The position numbers and the translations under genes are program-made. Positions 34,686 to 43,756 of a stretch of DNA of 64,000 bases are shown one piece after another. Source of the DNA: a virus; the IMG/VR virus record IMGVR_UViG_3300044737_000031, positions 1-64,000 of that record; one strand, 5' to 3'. Below the pieces are notes generated by a model that saw nothing but the letters and a program-made list of their open reading frames with translations, was not told the DNA's origin and did no database searches. Each line of letters opens with the position of its first letter. Within the stretch, counting starts at the first letter, position 1.

Positions 34686-35699
34686 TTAAACGCTGACGTT
34701 GTGACGCACCCGCACGATGCGCACATTCTTGGCCTCGTACACGCGCTGCCAGTTGTTGCCATCCGTCATTTCGGTGTTGCTCGGCGAGCTTCCCGCCATG
34801 TTGGCACCAAGCCACTTGATTCCCCGCGGATGCAGGATCATGCGGCGGCGGTTGTACATCAAATCCTGACCGGCACCGGCCGCGCGCGCATACTCAAGCC
34901 GCCACGTTCCGAAACCGCCCACGATTTTCTTATCGTTGGTGCTAACGCCGAAAGCGATTGCACCTTGGCCAAACAGATAAGTGGTGAAAACGAGCAACGC
35001 GTTGATCGTTTCGACCGGCAACGAGTCATCCACCACCACATTGAGTTGCTGAAATTGCTTGAGCGTCAGCTTGCCTTCCGAGTCCGGCCGAAACGTGATC
35101 AAATCCCGTTTCAACAGATCGGTTTCCGTAAGCGAGTGCATCGCAATGCCGGTGAGCTTTCCGCTCGCATCGCCCATCACTTGCTTGGCGTCCAAAAACG
35201 TTTTGCCGTTCAGCGTGTTTTTGTCCGTAACCGTTGCGCCAGTCGCTAAGTAAATATCCTTGGTGTTGCTGGCCGCCATCAACGCACTGGCGAAAACGCC
35301 GGCGAGCATGGCAATGACGCCGTGGTTGAGCCGGCGCGCCCAATAATCGCCGACAAGATCACCGATTTTCCCCATCGGATCATCGCCGGAAATGTACTGC
35401 GCCAGATCGTTGGTGCTCCAACCTTTCCCTCGGTTGAGGATGATTGCCTTATCATCCTGAGCCACAATTTTATCGGTGCTCAGTGAACCAGTGTCACTGA
35501 TAACCTCATCCTCGCCGGACAAGTCCTGCCAGAAAGGCATGTCAATCACCGTGCCCGGCCCGTTGGCCAAGGTGGTGTACGTCGGATCGGCATCCACAAT
35601 TCCAGATTGGATAAATGCCGATGTTTCCGCGGTGCGCTCTACCACGTAGGGCAGAAACACCGAGGGAATGATGATGTCACTAATGAGCGTTTCCGCCAT
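34686..35699 (-). CDS. Major capsid protein
   Basis: 337 residues, directly after the scaffold. ISDIIIPSVFLPYVVERTAETSAFIQSGIV, WQDLSGEDEVISD, ILNRGKGWSTNDLAQYISGDDPM and RIVRVRHNVSV match the HK97-fold coat family of siphoviruses that keep a separate scaffold. ACGAGGAAT precedes the ATG, and a promoter lies 160 bases upstream after a strong terminator. Confidence 0.85.
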   Translation of the reverse strand: MAETLISDIIIPSVFLPYVVERTAETSAFIQSGIVDADPTYTTLANGPGTVIDMPFWQDLSGEDEVISDTGSLSTDKIVAQDDKAIILNRGKGWSTNDLAQYISGDDPMGKIGDLVGDYWARRLNHGVIAMLAGVFASALMAASNTKDIYLATGATVTDKNTLNGKTFLDAKQVMGDASGKLTGIAMHSLTETDLLKRDLITFRPDSEGKLTLKQFQQLNVVVDDSLPVETINALLVFTTYLFGQGAIAFGVSTNDKKIVGGFGTWRLEYARAAGAGQDLMYNRRRMILHPRGIKWLGANMAGSSPSNTEMTDGNNWQRVYEAKNVRIVRVRHNVSV

Positions 35700-35813
35700 A
35701 AATTATTCCTCGTTAATTGGTTGGTTTATGGCTGGCCATTTAATTGAAACCAGCCGGTTTTATTCGGTCTGATTTCAAAGCCGCGCCGCGGCCGCCGCGG
35801 GAAACTCCGTTCC

Positions 35814-35848
35814 CCGTTTTCGCATCAACACCGCTGATGCGAGAAATC
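35814..35848. other. Inverted repeat in capsid leader
   Basis: Plus strand GCATCAACACCGCTGATGC: 6-bp arms around seven bases, about 20-35 bases into the predicted capsid-gene transcript. A leader hairpin that could stabilise the mRNA; function unknown. Confidence 0.4.
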
Positions 35849-35853
35849 TGTCT

Positions 35854-35889
35854 AGATGCGCGAATACACCCGCGCGCAAATCACGTCAA
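35854..35889 (-). promoter_or_regulatory. Capsid-gene promoter
   Basis: Minus strand TTGACG (35889-35884), 17-base spacer, TATTCG (35866-35861), start near 35854. Its -35 begins one base after the T run of the terminator, giving a compact stop-restart unit that uncouples capsid from scaffold expression. Confidence 0.65.
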
Positions 35890-35890
35890 C

Positions 35891-35944
35891 AAAAAAAGCG
35901 GCGGCCGGGTCTGCGCCTCGCCGTGCGCGTTTAACCCGGCCGCC
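35891..35944 (-). terminator. Strong rho-independent terminator after scaffold gene
   Basis: Minus strand 11-bp stem GGCGGCCGGGT / ACCCGGCCGCC around ~24 bases, then GC and seven T (35897-35891), 23 bases after the scaffold stop. Confidence 0.8.
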
Positions 35945-35966
35945 TTACGAATACCAACAAAGAGCT

Positions 35967-36851
35967 TTAAACTAACGCGGCCGGCAACGATTTGCCAACT
36001 GCCTTGGCCATAGCCTCGGCCAACGCTTTATCCTTTGTGATCACCTTGCCCTGATCACTCAAGTTTTTGGTTTTGGGATTGAACGGGTTGTATTGATTCT
36101 CACCCGTGCCGTACGTCCGGCCATCGATCACCGCGGTTTTACCGAGCACATCGGCCGATCCACCACCGCCCCCGCCACCACCGCCCCCCGGCCCGGCACC
36201 GCCACCATTGGACGGCTTAAACAGATGCTTGGCCTCGGTTGTGGCTTGGCGCTCGGCCCATTCCTCGGCCGTCATTGGCGTAACGCCATCCTTGCCGTAC
36301 ATGCGCGTGCCATCCGCGTTTTTGAAAACGAGCTTGCCGGTTTCGTCCAGATCGGCAACGGCCCGCGCGCGATTGACCAAATCCAAATGGCCAGTGGGTT
36401 CAAGGCCGAGCTTCACCCCGGCATCAATAACCGTACGATCGATCACTTGCCGCTTGAGATTGTCCTTTAATTGGCTGGCCTCTTTCTCGGCTTTCTCGGC
36501 TCGTTGTACCAAAGCGGCATTTTGATTGGTGTGCTCGCGCCGCATTTCCTCGGTGCGCGTATTCACAAGCTCATCAATCTTGTTTTTGGAAAAAAGCTTT
36601 TCGTCCCGCAGATCGTTTTCCTTGCCGAGCAATTCCCGGTACTTATCCACGTCAACGTTTTCAAACTTGACCAGATCGGCCTTGAGCTTGGTGTTTTCGG
36701 TGGTGAGCGTCACATTGTTATCGCGAAATTCCGTCACCTTTTCGCTTGGCACCATGCCTTCAACCGTTATGTGCCACTCGCCATCTTTCTCGGTGTAGTA
36801 CGGGCGCAACGCCTCTGGAATGTCCTCTTGCTTTGGATATTTCTTTTTCAT
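35967..36851 (-). CDS. Scaffold protein
   Basis: 294 residues: starts MKKKYPKQEDIPEALRPYYTEKDGEW, then long coiled coil (residues ~40-150, LRDEKLFSKNKIDELVNTR), a poly-Gly run of ten to eleven residues near 225, and a basic/polar C-terminal helix. This is the usual Mu/GPO-independent scaffold type next to the capsid gene. A TTGACG at 36936-36931 upstream may be its promoter. Confidence 0.8.
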   Translation of the reverse strand: MKKKYPKQEDIPEALRPYYTEKDGEWHITVEGMVPSEKVTEFRDNNVTLTTENTKLKADLVKFENVDVDKYRELLGKENDLRDEKLFSKNKIDELVNTRTEEMRREHTNQNAALVQRAEKAEKEASQLKDNLKRQVIDRTVIDAGVKLGLEPTGHLDLVNRARAVADLDETGKLVFKNADGTRMYGKDGVTPMTAEEWAERQATTEAKHLFKPSNGGGAGPGGGGGGGGGGSADVLGKTAVIDGRTYGTGENQYNPFNPKTKNLSDQGKVITKDKALAEAMAKAVGKSLPAALV

Positions 36852-36942
36852 TGATCTTTGATCGTGCGGTTTTGGTTGATGCCGGCGGCGAGTCCGGCGT
36901 TGTCAGATTAGTGCATTAAGCGCCGGCGGCCGTCAAACTTTT

Positions 36943-37167
36943 TTAAAGTGATTGATCCTTGGATTTCCATTCACCACACCAATCGTTGCCGGTGGTTTGC
37001 GGCCACTGCATGCCCGCGCCCTTGTCATCCGGGCGCGGTGCATTGCGATGACACCGGCCATGCAACGGCCGATCAGCCAGCCGCGGTGCGGTCGCATCCT
37101 TGGATTTATTTGATCCGCTCGTGTTTTCCCAATACGTGCATGCATCGCAAGTTTGGTGCGAGTTCAT
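36943..37167 (-). CDS. Zinc-ribbon miniprotein, 74 aa
   Basis: HQTCDACTYWENT ... GRCHRNAPRPDD ... WPQTTGNDWCGEWK. The CxxCxxW-Cx..WCGE pattern is common in small phage and bacterial proteins of unknown role; four Cys probably bind zinc. ATGA overlap with the next gene upstream. Confidence 0.65.
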   Translation of the reverse strand: MNSHQTCDACTYWENTSGSNKSKDATAPRLADRPLHGRCHRNAPRPDDKGAGMQWPQTTGNDWCGEWKSKDQSL

Positions 37168-37376
37168 TGGTTTTGTTTCCCTTGGATCATTTGCGCTTTG
37201 TTCTGCGTGGTGCCTAACAGCTTTTTGGCGTCCTGTAGAATCGAAAGGAAATCGGCGAGGCTTTGCGCGCTATTGGCCCGGCCCACAATCTCACGATAGC
37301 GCATGGCGATTTCCGGCCCGGCCTTTTCTTCAACGCCTTTGGCCAGCCTATCGATTTCGGCTTGTTCGATCCTCAC
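37164..37376 (-). CDS. Hypothetical helical protein, 70 aa
   Basis: GTG start in a GTGA overlap with the exonuclease stop, giving MRIEQAEIDRLAKGVEEKAGPEI. Entirely helical, charged. The frame is open further upstream but inside the exonuclease gene. Function unknown. Confidence 0.55.
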   Translation of the reverse strand: MRIEQAEIDRLAKGVEEKAGPEIAMRYREIVGRANSAQSLADFLSILQDAKKLLGTTQNKAQMIQGKQNQ

Positions 37377-38050
37377 GCGAATAATTCCGGCGAGTTGGCG
37401 GTATCGGCCAGTGGCACCGGCTTTGGTGCCGCCGGGATCGGCTCGGCCGCCCACGCGAATCGTTCCATTAGTGTTTCGCGATGGTTCCGCATCATTTCAA
37501 AAAAACATGCGCTCGTGGCCAAACAATCATCAAGCGGATTGTGCGCGCCCTCAAACGGTTTTCCAAACAGGAATGTGTGAAGCTCGGTAAGCGTAGGCCA
37601 TTTGAAATCCGCGCCGGGAAAGTTAGGCCGCAACCGGCAAACGGGCACACCCATTTCCTTGGTGCAACGAATCGGCTTTTCATCCAACCGATGTTTGACG
37701 CCTTCCCGGTGGCTGGCCGTTCGGATAATCATCTCATCAAAATCGGCGTTGTGGGCAATCAGTTCATCCGCAAGCTTGCAGAAATTCGAAAACACGGCCA
37801 GCGCCACGCGCCGGCCCACTCCAAATTGCATCGCGATTTCTTGCGTGATCCCGTGCACCGCGGCCGCCGCCGGTTCGATCACCCATCCATCGGGTTTAAT
37901 GATCAACTCAAATGAGCCGCGCCGCTTTTCGGTTTCATCCATCAACAGGCCGCACAACATGACAAGATCGGGTTGGTGCTTGGCCGTATAATGCGCCTTG
38001 AAATCATTCTTGCCCGTGGTTTCCGAATCAAACACCAATCGTAATTTCAT
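37373..38050 (-). CDS. DnaQ-type 3'-5' exonuclease (DEDDh)
   Basis: 225 residues from MKLRLVFDSETTG (ATGA overlap). ExoI FDSETTG, ExoII IAHNADFDEMI, ExoIII AHNPLDDCLAT, with the His five residues before the Asp: a complete DEDDh site. Could act in proofreading, nucleotide scavenging or end processing. Its location between portal/MuF and scaffold genes is unusual for such an enzyme. Confidence 0.85.
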   Translation of the reverse strand: MKLRLVFDSETTGKNDFKAHYTAKHQPDLVMLCGLLMDETEKRRGSFELIIKPDGWVIEPAAAAVHGITQEIAMQFGVGRRVALAVFSNFCKLADELIAHNADFDEMIIRTASHREGVKHRLDEKPIRCTKEMGVPVCRLRPNFPGADFKWPTLTELHTFLFGKPFEGAHNPLDDCLATSACFFEMMRNHRETLMERFAWAAEPIPAAPKPVPLADTANSPELFA

Positions 38051-38613
38051 ACCGTTGCCTTTCCCGCGCATGATTTAGCCGGTGATGACCAGTGCTCAAA
38101 CCGGCCGCTGTATCCCGGTTTTCTCGCATCAACAAAACCGCGCACCGGTTGCGCCACGTTCATCATTAACCCATCGCCGCCATTCAACTTTGAATCAGGA
38201 TGCGTGCACGTTAGGCCATCGCGAAATTTACAATCCAAACACAAGTGCATCATTGAGCCGGGCCATGGTTTGTTTCTGTCCATGCGCGAATACAACCGCG
38301 GATGCGGTTCGATAATCCGGCGCGAACAACTTGGACAAAGCACCACGATGATTAAAGCAAGATCGGCGCGGCCGGCCACACGATTGCCCGGCCCATCGTT
38401 GTCATTGTGCTCTATCCAGCGTTCAAGCCATAACCGGGCGCTTTCCTCGTTCATGCCGAGGCCATCCGGTTTACGGCCGCAACTCTGGCACGTGTCCGGT
38501 TGGCGCGGATGTTCAAGCGTAACGCTTAATCGCGGAAACTTTTCCTTTTCGGCCGGCTCTTGGCCCGGCTTTGGCAATTTTCCGGTACGCGTAAATGTCG
38601 GATCAAGCGGCAT
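38047..38613 (-). CDS. Cys-rich hypothetical protein, 188 aa
   Basis: Cys clusters TCQSCGRKPD, VVLCPSCSRRIIEPH and LCLDCKFRDGLTCTHPD indicate two to three zinc sites; the first two flank a helix (LWLERWIEHND) in the manner of an HNH-like or RING-like treble clef, but no catalytic His pair is evident. Function unknown. Confidence 0.6.
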   Translation of the reverse strand: MPLDPTFTRTGKLPKPGQEPAEKEKFPRLSVTLEHPRQPDTCQSCGRKPDGLGMNEESARLWLERWIEHNDNDGPGNRVAGRADLALIIVVLCPSCSRRIIEPHPRLYSRMDRNKPWPGSMMHLCLDCKFRDGLTCTHPDSKLNGGDGLMMNVAQPVRGFVDARKPGYSGRFEHWSSPAKSCAGKATV

Positions 38614-38927
38614 CAGTCACAATCCACGGTGCGATGCGTGGCATACCCGCCAAGCTCCGCGCGTGCTTGCAATTCGTTCAACAGTTCCGCGGTAGTGGCC
38701 AATCCCAATTTGGCGGTTGGTTCCACCGGGCCTTTGTCCTCCACGTAACATTCAATCGTGGCGCGCTTGTCGCTCTTTGAATCGATGGGCGGGAATGTCA
38801 CGCTAATGATCCCCTCTATCGGTTCACCGTCCGGCCCAAACACTATGGTATTGAACGGCGTGCCGTCTGTGATGATGCGGATAAAGGGCCGGCGCGTGGC
38901 CATCGGTGATGCTTGATTTTGTTCCAT
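38613..38927 (-). CDS. Hypothetical protein, 104 aa
   Basis: MEQNQASPMATRRPFIRI...; beta-rich (IIDGTPFNTIVFGPDGEPIEGIISVTF), then a helical C-terminus. Reminiscent of small phage proteins with a single beta sandwich. First gene after the 39.0-kb terminator/promoter. Confidence 0.55.
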   Translation of the reverse strand: MEQNQASPMATRRPFIRIITDGTPFNTIVFGPDGEPIEGIISVTFPPIDSKSDKRATIECYVEDKGPVEPTAKLGLATTAELLNELQARAELGGYATHRTVDCD

Positions 38928-38948
38928 GATATTTAGTTTTGAGGTTAA

Positions 38949-38964
38949 AGCCCCAATTGAGGCT
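38949..38964 (-). repeat. Dispersed 16-bp palindrome, family C copy 5
   Basis: AGCCCCAATTGAGGCT, 22 bases upstream of the 38613-38927 start codon, in the leader of the promoter at 38994. Confidence 0.7.
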
Positions 38965-38970
38965 TATTGC

Positions 38971-38999
38971 ACCATGCACAAAGTTTTGTGCGGTGTCAA
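38971..38999 (-). promoter_or_regulatory. TTGACA promoter with family B operator (copy 3)
   Basis: Minus TTGACA (38999-38994) directly after a terminator T run; the best family B palindrome GCACAAAGTTTTGTGC (38976-38991, 7-bp arms) fills the spacer. The -10 at 17 bases is poor (CATGGT), so the promoter may need an activator. Confidence 0.55.
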
Positions 39000-39050
39000 A
39001 ACAGAAAACGGCCCGCGGGATAGTTTACGATGACAACACCCGCGGGCCGC
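38998..39050 (-). terminator. Strong rho-independent terminator
   Basis: Minus stem CGGCCCGCGGG / CCCGCGGGCCG (11 bp) around 19 bases, followed by TTTTCTGTTTT. Lies 49 bases after the stop of the 78-residue gene and closes the portal-MuF unit. Confidence 0.8.
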
Positions 39051-39098
39051 TTCTTTAGCGCGTCGGAAAGTGAACCTTGGCCCGGCCGGGCGCGGCCG

Positions 39099-39335
39099 TC
39101 AATGCACCAAATCAGCGCCACCCGTGGCCGCCGGCGCTTTGGTGATCACTAGGCCGCCCAATAGATCAGCCACCACCACGGCCCGGCGGTAATCGATATC
39201 AGGGATGGAAGGCGAATCATCCACGCCGGCCGAAACCTTTTTGATCATGGCCAGTAATTTGGGATCGGCGCATTCCCATTTTCCATCGTTGATCGTGGCC
39301 AGCGTATTCGGTGCAAATTCAATCGTGGTTTTCAT
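39099..39335 (-). CDS. Hypothetical protein, 78 aa
   Basis: MKTTIEFAPNTLATINDGKWECADPKLLAMIKK...; coupled to the MuF gene by ATGA. Small alpha/beta protein; may be a capsid factor by position. Confidence 0.55.
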   Translation of the reverse strand: MKTTIEFAPNTLATINDGKWECADPKLLAMIKKVSAGVDDSPSIPDIDYRRAVVVADLLGGLVITKAPAATGGADLVH

Positions 39336-42052
39336 TTTCGTATCAGTGAATAGATAAAATCGAAGTACTCAGGATCACGCGCGGCGAATTCGGCCGGGTT
39401 AAACCACATATGTTCCAAACCCATCGAAAGAATCTCGGTGGCGTACGTCTCGCCATTCTTGCGCAAATATATCTTGCCCATGTACGGATCAATGAATTTA
39501 TCCGGCTTGGCCACTTCAATGTTTTTGTAACCGAATCCCGGTTGCAGCCGGTTTAATTTCTTGGCCGCCTCGCCGGCCGTGCGTGCGCTCAAAAATTCCC
39601 GGCACTTGGCGGCCACGTTGGGTTGGGTGGCCTCAATCCAGTGGCCAAGCTCGTGCAAGGCGGTGCGCGCCGTGCTCGCCGTCGAATGCAGCCGGGTCAA
39701 TCCGTTCAACTCGCAATAAGCTCGTGTGACACGCGGCGGTGTATGCGCGAATTCGGCCACGTCACTCAACAGGCCGTTGGATGCCAGCTTGTTCAAAATT
39801 GAAACTCCCTCGCGCGCAATGCCGGCCACTCGTTCGCCGCCCTCACGGAATTGGGCGCGGATTGTCGATCGTACATCCGCCTCTAATTCCAGACGGCCGC
39901 GCATCTTGGCGATAGTCGATGCGTTTTCAAAAAGGTAATCGGCATTGATCTTGGTGAGAGTGCCGCGCAACGCCACCAACTCGGCTTGCATTTGTTTCAA
40001 CGCGGCATCCTCAACCGCGGATGGAATTTGCCCACCGAGGTACGCCATATTCCATCGCTTGTTGAATGCGTCACTAAATGCCTTCAATCCAGCTTGCGCG
40101 GTTTCGCGTTCCGTTTTGAGCGCCAACACACGTTCGCCGGCGGCCGTGAATTCGCCGCGGATCGTGGCCGATTCTTCCAAGATGGCAGTGCGCCGGGCGG
40201 CCGCGGCATCGGCTGCTTGTTGGGCGGCCACGCGCGCCGCTTCCGCCAAGCGCTCGGCCTCAAGCTGTTTGGCCTCGGCATCGATCACCGCCTTTTTGGA
40301 TGCATCAGCTTCCGCGGTTTTCTTGGCGGCCACAAAATCAGGATCAAAGAAAGCTTGCGGGTTGGCCACGTCCGGCAATTTGCTGACGTAGGCTCTGGCC
40401 GATGGCACCACCGAGTTGACGGGCGCAACATCCACTTTCAGCGAACCCGTTAGGTTGGCCGCCTCTTTCATGGCCGCCAAATCGGTTTTGCCCGCGCCGG
40501 CGTTGGCTATGGCCAGATTGATTTCGCGCGCATCGGCCGCGGTGAAGCTTTCCCGGCTGGCGCGCAAGCTCACACTCACCACCTTGCCATCCGGGGTGAC
40601 AATGCGCGCGCCATTGAAATTGGGGATATCGGCAAACAACCGAATTTCCTGTGGGGTGAATACCTCGCCGGCGGCCGTGGCGTTTCGCAGATAGGTGACG
40701 CTGGCAAACTGTTTGAGCTTTTCCAGATCGGCAACGGTTGGCGATGTGCCGCGGATCGAAAGCCGCATGCCGTTGGTGGTGTCCAGAAAGTGCGACATGA
40801 CGCCATCGGTATTCGATCCAAACACAATCGATTCCTCCAACAGCTTTCGCTCAAGCAGGCCAAGGCCGTTTTGGCCCTCTTTGTATTTCGGTTCCGGCAA
40901 CGTCTCGTTTTTGGCCACGAGCGCGCGCAACTCATCAATGGAAAGCGGCCGGTGTGTCTGATCGATCAAATCGGTGAGCGTTATTTTTCCCTCGCGCCAC
41001 AACTGCGCCTTTTGCACGCCAAGCAAATCGTTTTGGAATTGCGCGGTTTGCCGTTTCAAAAACTGATCCATCGATTGCCGCGGTGCCGGCTCGCCGTTCA
41101 ACTGAAATTTCTTTTTGGCCACAATGGCATCAATGGCAGCCGCATCGAATCCCTTGGCCTCAAGATTCTGGCGAAAGATCGTTTCAATATCCGCCGGCGG
41201 TAAGTCCGGCGGGTTTACGGCCTTTGGCCCGCTCAGTTCCTTCCACGATTTCGTGACAGCAATTTGTGTGGATCGGCAATTCCAATGCGCAATCGGGCCG
41301 GGAAACGGCACGGTGTGATCAATCGGCTCGTACTCGGGCAAACTCCATTGCTTGCCATCCAAGGCAACGCATATCTCGGTGGTGCGACTGTCTAGCGTGC
41401 TCACCCATTGCACCGCGCTGATCACGTCCAGATTGTTTTCGAACGAATCCAGCTTGGTTTGATTGGCCGTGGCCATCACCGATGTGCGTACGATCGCCTC
41501 GGCTTGCGATTTCTTTAAGTTGAGGATCGGCGATACCCGGCGCACGAGCGCGGCCACTCCCTCGCCTTGGTAGATTCCCATGCGCATGGCCGCTTCGAAT
41601 TGCTTTTTCAAATCGTACGCCTGTTGATCCCACCATTGCGATTGGAACCGGCCTTTTATGAGCGTGTCACCGGCCAGCCGTTGTAATTGCTCTTTGGTTA
41701 GGCCAACCGATATCACATCCACGCCAATGGCCGCGTTGTACGCCTTGGCGGTTTTGCTTTCCTCTATCCCGGCCAGTTGCCCCAACTGCTTTCCCTGATT
41801 GGCGGCAATCGTGGCGTACGCCTCATCAATGATTGTTTTGGTTTGCGCCAAGAGCGCGCGCAACCGGGCGACTTTCACCGCGCCGGCATCTTCCGGCAAC
41901 GCTTGAATCTCCGACACGATGCCTCTTTCCAGCGCAATCAACTGATCAAACACCGGGCCGCGCAACTCGGCCGCCACGCGCAAGAGGTTGACGTGATGCG
42001 TTACAATCGCATCCGCCACAATCTGAGAAATGTTTGGAGTGGCCGCGGCCAT
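39332..42052 (-). CDS. MuF minor head protein fused to HExxH metallopeptidase-like domain
   Basis: 906 residues. Residues ~135-290 carry the MuF (SPP1 gp7) signature: EAIVRTSVMATANQTKLDSF, VQWVSTLDSRTTEICVALDGKQW, PIAHWNCRST. A middle beta domain and a long Ala/Glu coiled coil (~585-720) follow. The last ~110 residues have ALHELGHWIEA (HExxH) and downstream TYATEILSMGLEH, where a Glu could be the third zinc ligand. Family knowledge: MuF proteins bind portal and are packaged; some carry toxin or enzyme tails injected into the host. A peptidase effector is plausible. Follows the portal directly. Confidence 0.85.
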   Translation of the reverse strand: MAAATPNISQIVADAIVTHHVNLLRVAAELRGPVFDQLIALERGIVSEIQALPEDAGAVKVARLRALLAQTKTIIDEAYATIAANQGKQLGQLAGIEESKTAKAYNAAIGVDVISVGLTKEQLQRLAGDTLIKGRFQSQWWDQQAYDLKKQFEAAMRMGIYQGEGVAALVRRVSPILNLKKSQAEAIVRTSVMATANQTKLDSFENNLDVISAVQWVSTLDSRTTEICVALDGKQWSLPEYEPIDHTVPFPGPIAHWNCRSTQIAVTKSWKELSGPKAVNPPDLPPADIETIFRQNLEAKGFDAAAIDAIVAKKKFQLNGEPAPRQSMDQFLKRQTAQFQNDLLGVQKAQLWREGKITLTDLIDQTHRPLSIDELRALVAKNETLPEPKYKEGQNGLGLLERKLLEESIVFGSNTDGVMSHFLDTTNGMRLSIRGTSPTVADLEKLKQFASVTYLRNATAAGEVFTPQEIRLFADIPNFNGARIVTPDGKVVSVSLRASRESFTAADAREINLAIANAGAGKTDLAAMKEAANLTGSLKVDVAPVNSVVPSARAYVSKLPDVANPQAFFDPDFVAAKKTAEADASKKAVIDAEAKQLEAERLAEAARVAAQQAADAAAARRTAILEESATIRGEFTAAGERVLALKTERETAQAGLKAFSDAFNKRWNMAYLGGQIPSAVEDAALKQMQAELVALRGTLTKINADYLFENASTIAKMRGRLELEADVRSTIRAQFREGGERVAGIAREGVSILNKLASNGLLSDVAEFAHTPPRVTRAYCELNGLTRLHSTASTARTALHELGHWIEATQPNVAAKCREFLSARTAGEAAKKLNRLQPGFGYKNIEVAKPDKFIDPYMGKIYLRKNGETYATEILSMGLEHMWFNPAEFAARDPEYFDFIYSLIRK

Positions 42053-42069
42053 GCCTTAGCGGCCGCGTG

Positions 42070-43695
42070 TTAAGCGCCGGCCGGTGGTTTACCCGTTGGC
42101 GCGGTGCCGCCCGGTGGCTTGCCTGTTGGCGGTTTACCCGTGGGCGGTTTGCCCGTTGGCCCCGTGCCGCCGCCGCCCGGCCCGCCCGGTGTGCCGCCCG
42201 TGATATCGGGCAACATCGTTTTGGCGATGGCGTCTTGTTCCTGTTCAAACGTCCAATCGGGCGGGTACACCTCGCCATCGCGCAAGATATTAAAATACGC
42301 CTCGGCACTGATCAGATTGGTGCCGCGCGCGGCATTGGCGGCCGCCCAAAGATCAGCCGGCAACTTAGTAGCAACAAATTCGGTGTTGAGTTCCACAAAG
42401 GCAATCTTGGCCTCGGCCACCGCGTTCACATCATCCGCGGCCGTCACCCACCATGTTGCGATTTGTAGAATGCGCGAGCCGGCTTGCGTCCCGGCAATGG
42501 AGATATTGCCAAGCGTGACAGTCTCGCCGGTTTGCCGCATGCGGGCCGTCTCGTACGCTTCGATATCTTTCTTTTGGTAATCGAGTAGGCGCGCGCCTAA
42601 CGATGCCATGTCCATTTTCTTTTCCTCTTGGCCCTTGGTCAACGCGGCGAAATCGCCTTTCACTTCCACGAATCCAATGGCCACGCCGGGTTTGGGATCA
42701 CTACAAACCACCGCGTTGGTTGAGCCTAAAATGATTTCCTCATCATCAAACCCGATGGCATAGAGCGTGGGCAACCCGGTGAAGTGCCGGCCGTTTTCCA
42801 GATCGGCGCTTGTCCGATAGAGCGCCAAGTTAAGCTTGGCGATGCCTTCCATTGGGATTTGGTCAATGTCCGGCATGAAATTATTGGGACCGTGAAACAC
42901 GAAAGTGATTTCATTAAGCGGCACACCACGCCGGGTTGGTATCACGTCGCTTCCCACTTGAAAAAATTCATCAATCGTGGCCGAGGTTGGGCCGGTGCCG
43001 CGCTTGCCCTTGGATGATGTGCCCGCACTTGTTTTGGATGCTTGCGTGGCCGTTGAATTGCGCTTTTTGCGCCACACCTTCACCACCACGTACGGCACGC
43101 CATCCAGTGAGTCAGTCATTAAACGAAGCTCACGCCACTGTTGATATTTCTTCGTTTCGTAGGCGTCGGGTTGTGCTTCCCCGCTGCCATCATCAATCCA
43201 CACATCGCTTTCCTCGGACAACATCAGGAGAGTGAGCGTTACCTTTTTGCCTACGCGCCCCACTTTCCAATTGATGATATCCTCACACTTGTACGGCTTA
43301 ACGAACGGGCGGCCGGCAATGTCATCAAATTCAACGAGCGTGCCCGCGCGCCCCATGTCGATCACTTCATGCAAGCGCTGCTTGAGGTAATCGTACCATG
43401 ACAAACCGGTAAGCGTGGCATCATCGATAAACTCTTGCAGTAAATCCGGGTAGGTTAAATCCGGGTCTTTGCGATAGATGAAACCCAAAAAGCTTTCGGA
43501 TGTGCGGCCGGTGATTTCCAGAAACACGGCGCGCGCCTTGTACGCCTCATACATTTGCCCCTCTTGCGCACTGAGCATGGGCAAGTAATCATCCGCCTTG
43601 GCCTTAACGGTGGTATCACCATCGATCACATCCCGCACGAGTTGCCAGCGCGGCAACATTCGCAAGTACTCGGGATGGCCGGAATTAACGGGCAT
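42070..43695 (-). CDS. Portal protein (DUF4055 family)
   Basis: 541 residues. MPVNSGHPEYLRMLPRWQLVRDVIDGD and YEAYKARAVFLEITGRTSESFLGFIYRKDP are the DUF4055 portal start; WKVGRVGKK, LVEFDDIAGRPF and FHGPNNFMPDIDQIP follow. The C-terminus is a Gly/Pro/Thr-Lys repeat (GKPPTGKPPTGKPPGG), an odd tail for a portal. A family C palindrome ends nine bases before the start codon. MuF follows after 17 bases. Confidence 0.85.
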   Translation of the reverse strand: MPVNSGHPEYLRMLPRWQLVRDVIDGDTTVKAKADDYLPMLSAQEGQMYEAYKARAVFLEITGRTSESFLGFIYRKDPDLTYPDLLQEFIDDATLTGLSWYDYLKQRLHEVIDMGRAGTLVEFDDIAGRPFVKPYKCEDIINWKVGRVGKKVTLTLLMLSEESDVWIDDGSGEAQPDAYETKKYQQWRELRLMTDSLDGVPYVVVKVWRKKRNSTATQASKTSAGTSSKGKRGTGPTSATIDEFFQVGSDVIPTRRGVPLNEITFVFHGPNNFMPDIDQIPMEGIAKLNLALYRTSADLENGRHFTGLPTLYAIGFDDEEIILGSTNAVVCSDPKPGVAIGFVEVKGDFAALTKGQEEKKMDMASLGARLLDYQKKDIEAYETARMRQTGETVTLGNISIAGTQAGSRILQIATWWVTAADDVNAVAEAKIAFVELNTEFVATKLPADLWAAANAARGTNLISAEAYFNILRDGEVYPPDWTFEQEQDAIAKTMLPDITGGTPGGPGGGGTGPTGKPPTGKPPTGKPPGGTAPTGKPPAGA

Positions 43696-43703
43696 AAGGA
43701 AAA

Positions 43704-43719
43704 AGCCTCAATTGAGGCT
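43704..43719 (-). repeat. Dispersed 16-bp palindrome, family C copy 6
   Basis: Perfect AGCCTCAATTGAGGCT followed on the minus strand by TTTTTCC, nine bases before the portal start codon. Here the T run reads in the direction of the genes, so it could act as a terminator or attenuator in front of portal. Confidence 0.75.
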
Positions 43720-43756
43720 CATTGATCGATTGTTGTGCCAAAGCCATTGGCGTGCG

